In this document: in pieces, positions 47,891 to 49,627 of the stretch
Position numbering within the stretch: the stretch's first letter is position 1
Layout of the letters: each line of letters begins with the position of its first letter
Assembly (NCBI RefSeq): GCF_001553455.1
Contig: NZ_BBOX01000195.1
Location: 1-49,627 of the forward strand
Direction of reading: 5' to 3'
Source of the DNA: Streptomyces hygroscopicus subsp. hygroscopicus
GTDB taxonomy: Bacteria > Actinomycetota > Actinomycetes > Streptomycetales > Streptomycetaceae
Length of the DNA stretch: 49,627 nt
Program-made: the position numbers and the translations under genes
Notes under the pieces: generated by a model
Told to the model about the DNA's origin: nothing
The model's database searches: none
The model's input: only the letters and a program-made list of their open reading frames with translations

Positions 47891-49342
47891 TCAGACCCGG
47901 CGCCCCGGCTGATCCGTCTCCTCGAGCCTGACCGGTGGCAGGTACTCGCTCAGCAGGGTCCGGTGCCACCAGGCCCCGGTGGCCCGCCGCTCCTGGGGAG
48001 TGGTGAAGCGGTAGAGGTACAGCCGGGCGCGCAGATGGGTCGGCGGGGCCTTCGGGAAGGGGGTGGCCCGCAGCAGCTTCACCGTCGCCCGGTCGTTGAC
48101 CAGCAGCTTGCCGATCAACGGGGTGAACCAGGATCCGGCGTAGGCCGGTGAGATTCCCGCGAACCACATCATCCAGTCCAGTCGCAGGTGGTACGGGGCG
48201 TACTGGCGCGGCATCCGGCGCACATCGCCCGGTTTGCCCCGGAACTCGTAGTCCTTCCAGACCGTGTCCGGCGTGAGGACCGGATCGTCCGTGCCCTGGA
48301 TCACCACCTCCTGCCGGCTGCGGTTGACGCTGCCGAAGGCCCCGTAGGTGTTGACCAGGTGCAGCGGATTGAACGAGTAGTTCATCAGCTGGCGGCCGGA
48401 CAGCAGGTTACGGGCCGGCCAGTAGCTGAGCACCAGCACCAGCGCGGTGGCGGCCGACACCACCACCTCGTACCAGACCGGCGCAGCGGGGAGGTCCGGC
48501 GGCCGGGGCAGCCCCAGCACCTCGGCGGCGCGGAGCCCGTCGACCGCCGGGAGCGCCAGCAGGATCGTCAGCCAGTTGAGCCAGGAGAAGTTCCCGGAGG
48601 CCACCAGCCACAGCTGGGTGACCACGACGATCCCCGCGGCCACGCTCGCGACCGGCTGCGGGGTGAACAGCAGGACCGGCACGATCAGCTGCGCCACATG
48701 GTTGGCCGCCACCTCCGCCCGGTGCAGCGGTTTCGGCAGATGGTGGAAGAACCAGCTCAGCGGCCCCGGCATCGGCTGGGTTTCATGGTGGTAGTAGAGG
48801 CAGGTCAGATCCCGCCAGCAGCGGTCCCCACGGATTTTGATCAGCCCGGCGCCGAACTCCACCCGGAACAGCAGCCAGCGCAGCAGCCACAGGATGAGAA
48901 CGGGCGGCCCGGTGCGCTCGTTGCCCAGGAAGACGGCGAGGAACCCCGACTCCAGCAGCAGTGACTCCCAGCCGAAGCCGTACCACACCTGCCCCACGTT
49001 GACGATCGACAGGTACAGCAGCCACAGCACCAGCCACGCCGCCATCGCGGCCGCCGTCGGCACCCGGTCCGCGGCCCCCACCAGCAGCGCGGCCGACAGC
49101 GCGGCCCCCAGCCAGGCGCAGCAGACGAAGAACCGGTCCGAGTAGTGCAGATGGAACAGGCTGGGCGACCGCCGGAACGGCACCCGGGCGAGGAAACGCG
49201 GCACCGGGGTCAGCCCCCGCTCGCCGAGCAGGGCCCGGCCCTGCCGGGCGGCCACCAGAAAGGCGATCAGGTAGACGGCGGCCAGGCCCCGTTGGAAGAC
49301 CAGTCGGCTCAGCCAGTAGTCGGATGAGGTGAACCACTCCAT
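47891..49342 (-). CDS. Lipase maturation factor-like membrane protein
   Basis: The 483-residue multi-spanning protein starts MEWFTSSDYWLSRLVFQRGLA and carries the LMF-family pattern: WESLLLESGFLAVFLGN, WLLFRVEFGAGLIKIRGDRCWRDLTCLYYHHETQPMPGPLSWFFHHLP, NYSFNPLHLVNTYGAFGSVNRSRQEVVIQGTDD, and WKDYEFRGKPGDVRRMPRQYAPYHLRLDWMMWF near the end. LMF proteins in vertebrates assist folding of secreted lipases; the bacterial role is not settled. The ATG at 49342 follows AGGGAG. It is upstream of and on the same strand as the 41-residue peptide gene, with a repeat-filled gap between. Confidence 0.88.
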   Translation of the reverse strand: MEWFTSSDYWLSRLVFQRGLAAVYLIAFLVAARQGRALLGERGLTPVPRFLARVPFRRSPSLFHLHYSDRFFVCCAWLGAALSAALLVGAADRVPTAAAMAAWLVLWLLYLSIVNVGQVWYGFGWESLLLESGFLAVFLGNERTGPPVLILWLLRWLLFRVEFGAGLIKIRGDRCWRDLTCLYYHHETQPMPGPLSWFFHHLPKPLHRAEVAANHVAQLIVPVLLFTPQPVASVAAGIVVVTQLWLVASGNFSWLNWLTILLALPAVDGLRAAEVLGLPRPPDLPAAPVWYEVVVSAATALVLVLSYWPARNLLSGRQLMNYSFNPLHLVNTYGAFGSVNRSRQEVVIQGTDDPVLTPDTVWKDYEFRGKPGDVRRMPRQYAPYHLRLDWMMWFAGISPAYAGSWFTPLIGKLLVNDRATVKLLRATPFPKAPPTHLRARLYLYRFTTPQERRATGAWWHRTLLSEYLPPVRLEETDQPGRRV

Positions 49343-49627
49343 GGGGGCCGCTCCCTGGGCCTGTCTGCCGTGGGCCTGCGTGTATCCGTACCACCTACCA
49401 CGGGTGCCCACCATGCGCCGGGTCGCACGGCGGACGGAGTTCATTCGGTAGGGGGTTCACCACTCGGTCCACGATCCCGGCCCGGCGGTCCGCCGTCGAG
49501 GCGGCGCTGCGGCGGCTGCTGGAGTCCTGGGGCGTGACCGCGGCCGCCCCCTCGGCCACTCGGTGGGTGAGCCGCCCGCGGCGCACGGGTCAGCGGGCGG
49601 CCGCCGTACCGGACCGCTCCTCGGCCG
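49343..49627. other. Right-edge stretch, possible start of another gene
   Basis: The first part should hold the promoter of the lipase-maturation-like gene. From about 49450 a forward frame reads TIPARRSAVEAALRRLLESWG and stays open to the window edge with good GC3, but no start codon with a ribosome site is visible. It may be the beginning of a gene that continues outside, or chance. No reverse-strand gene is supported. Confidence 0.3.

Overview
This window reads as Streptomyces (or a very close actinomycete) chromosome. GC content is very high, almost every codon in the real genes ends in G or C, many starts are GTG, genes overlap as GTGA, ATGA or TGATG, and the families are typical of that genus: an XRE/DUF397/ATPase (WhiJ/AbaA-like) locus, an ImmA/IrrE plus seven-helix membrane protein cassette, a Zn-ribbon oxidoreductase, a Tat-exported GH16 enzyme and an aerobic-type cobalamin gene set. 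No rRNA, tRNA, insertion sequence, phage gene or CRISPR array was seen.

Layout. (1) 375-5351, minus strand: Zn alcohol dehydrogenase, SDR, amidohydrolase and glutamine synthetase-like ligase; the last two are translationally linked and resemble a split FluG. (2) 6179-11236: a zinc-ribbon/SDR fusion, a GT4 glycosyltransferase and an OmpR-type two-component pair. (3) 11395-14059: an AbaA/WhiJ-like regulatory locus (methyltransferase, DUF397 protein and XRE regulator, divergent from an anti-sigma-type ATPase). (4) 14076-20793: MHS-type permease, GH16 hydrolase with an operator-like palindrome, HxlR regulator divergent from an imine-reductase-like enzyme around a perfect operator, a DMT permease with a His-rich tail, and a PAP2/diacylglycerol kinase fusion. 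(5) 20794-25930: a repeat-filled gap, then a 56-residue peptide gene, an XRE regulator, an ImmA/IrrE metalloprotease, a seven-helix membrane protein and a cytochrome P450. This is the best candidate for an undescribed peptide-centred system. (6) 26279-32118: methylmalonyl-CoA mutase small and large subunits, the MeaB GTPase and an FhuF-like iron-sulfur protein in one overlapping operon. (7) 32331-33230: a left-handed beta-helix acyltransferase. (8) 33271-45503: cobalamin biosynthesis: cobL and cobM forward, cbiD reverse, cobK forward, cobG-cobH-cobIJ reverse, and cobN forward behind a cobalamin riboswitch. (9) 45781-49342: a small hypothetical protein, a CDF metal exporter, a 41-residue amphipathic peptide gene and a lipase-maturation-factor-like membrane protein.

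How the parts fit. The corrin-ring genes make the cofactor that the adjacent mutase operon uses, and MeaB guards that mutase, so supply and use of B12 sit side by side. The regulatory loci at 12 kb and 22 kb are two unrelated designs built around XRE proteins. Many gaps and gene ends carry short degenerate GC-rich tandem repeats (periods 9, 15, about 21, about 22, 25, 32-33, 38, 41 and 42 bp), some reaching into coding sequence (DMT tail, cobG).

All calls come from reading the sequence and recalled family knowledge. No database search was run, so family names without clear motifs are inference.
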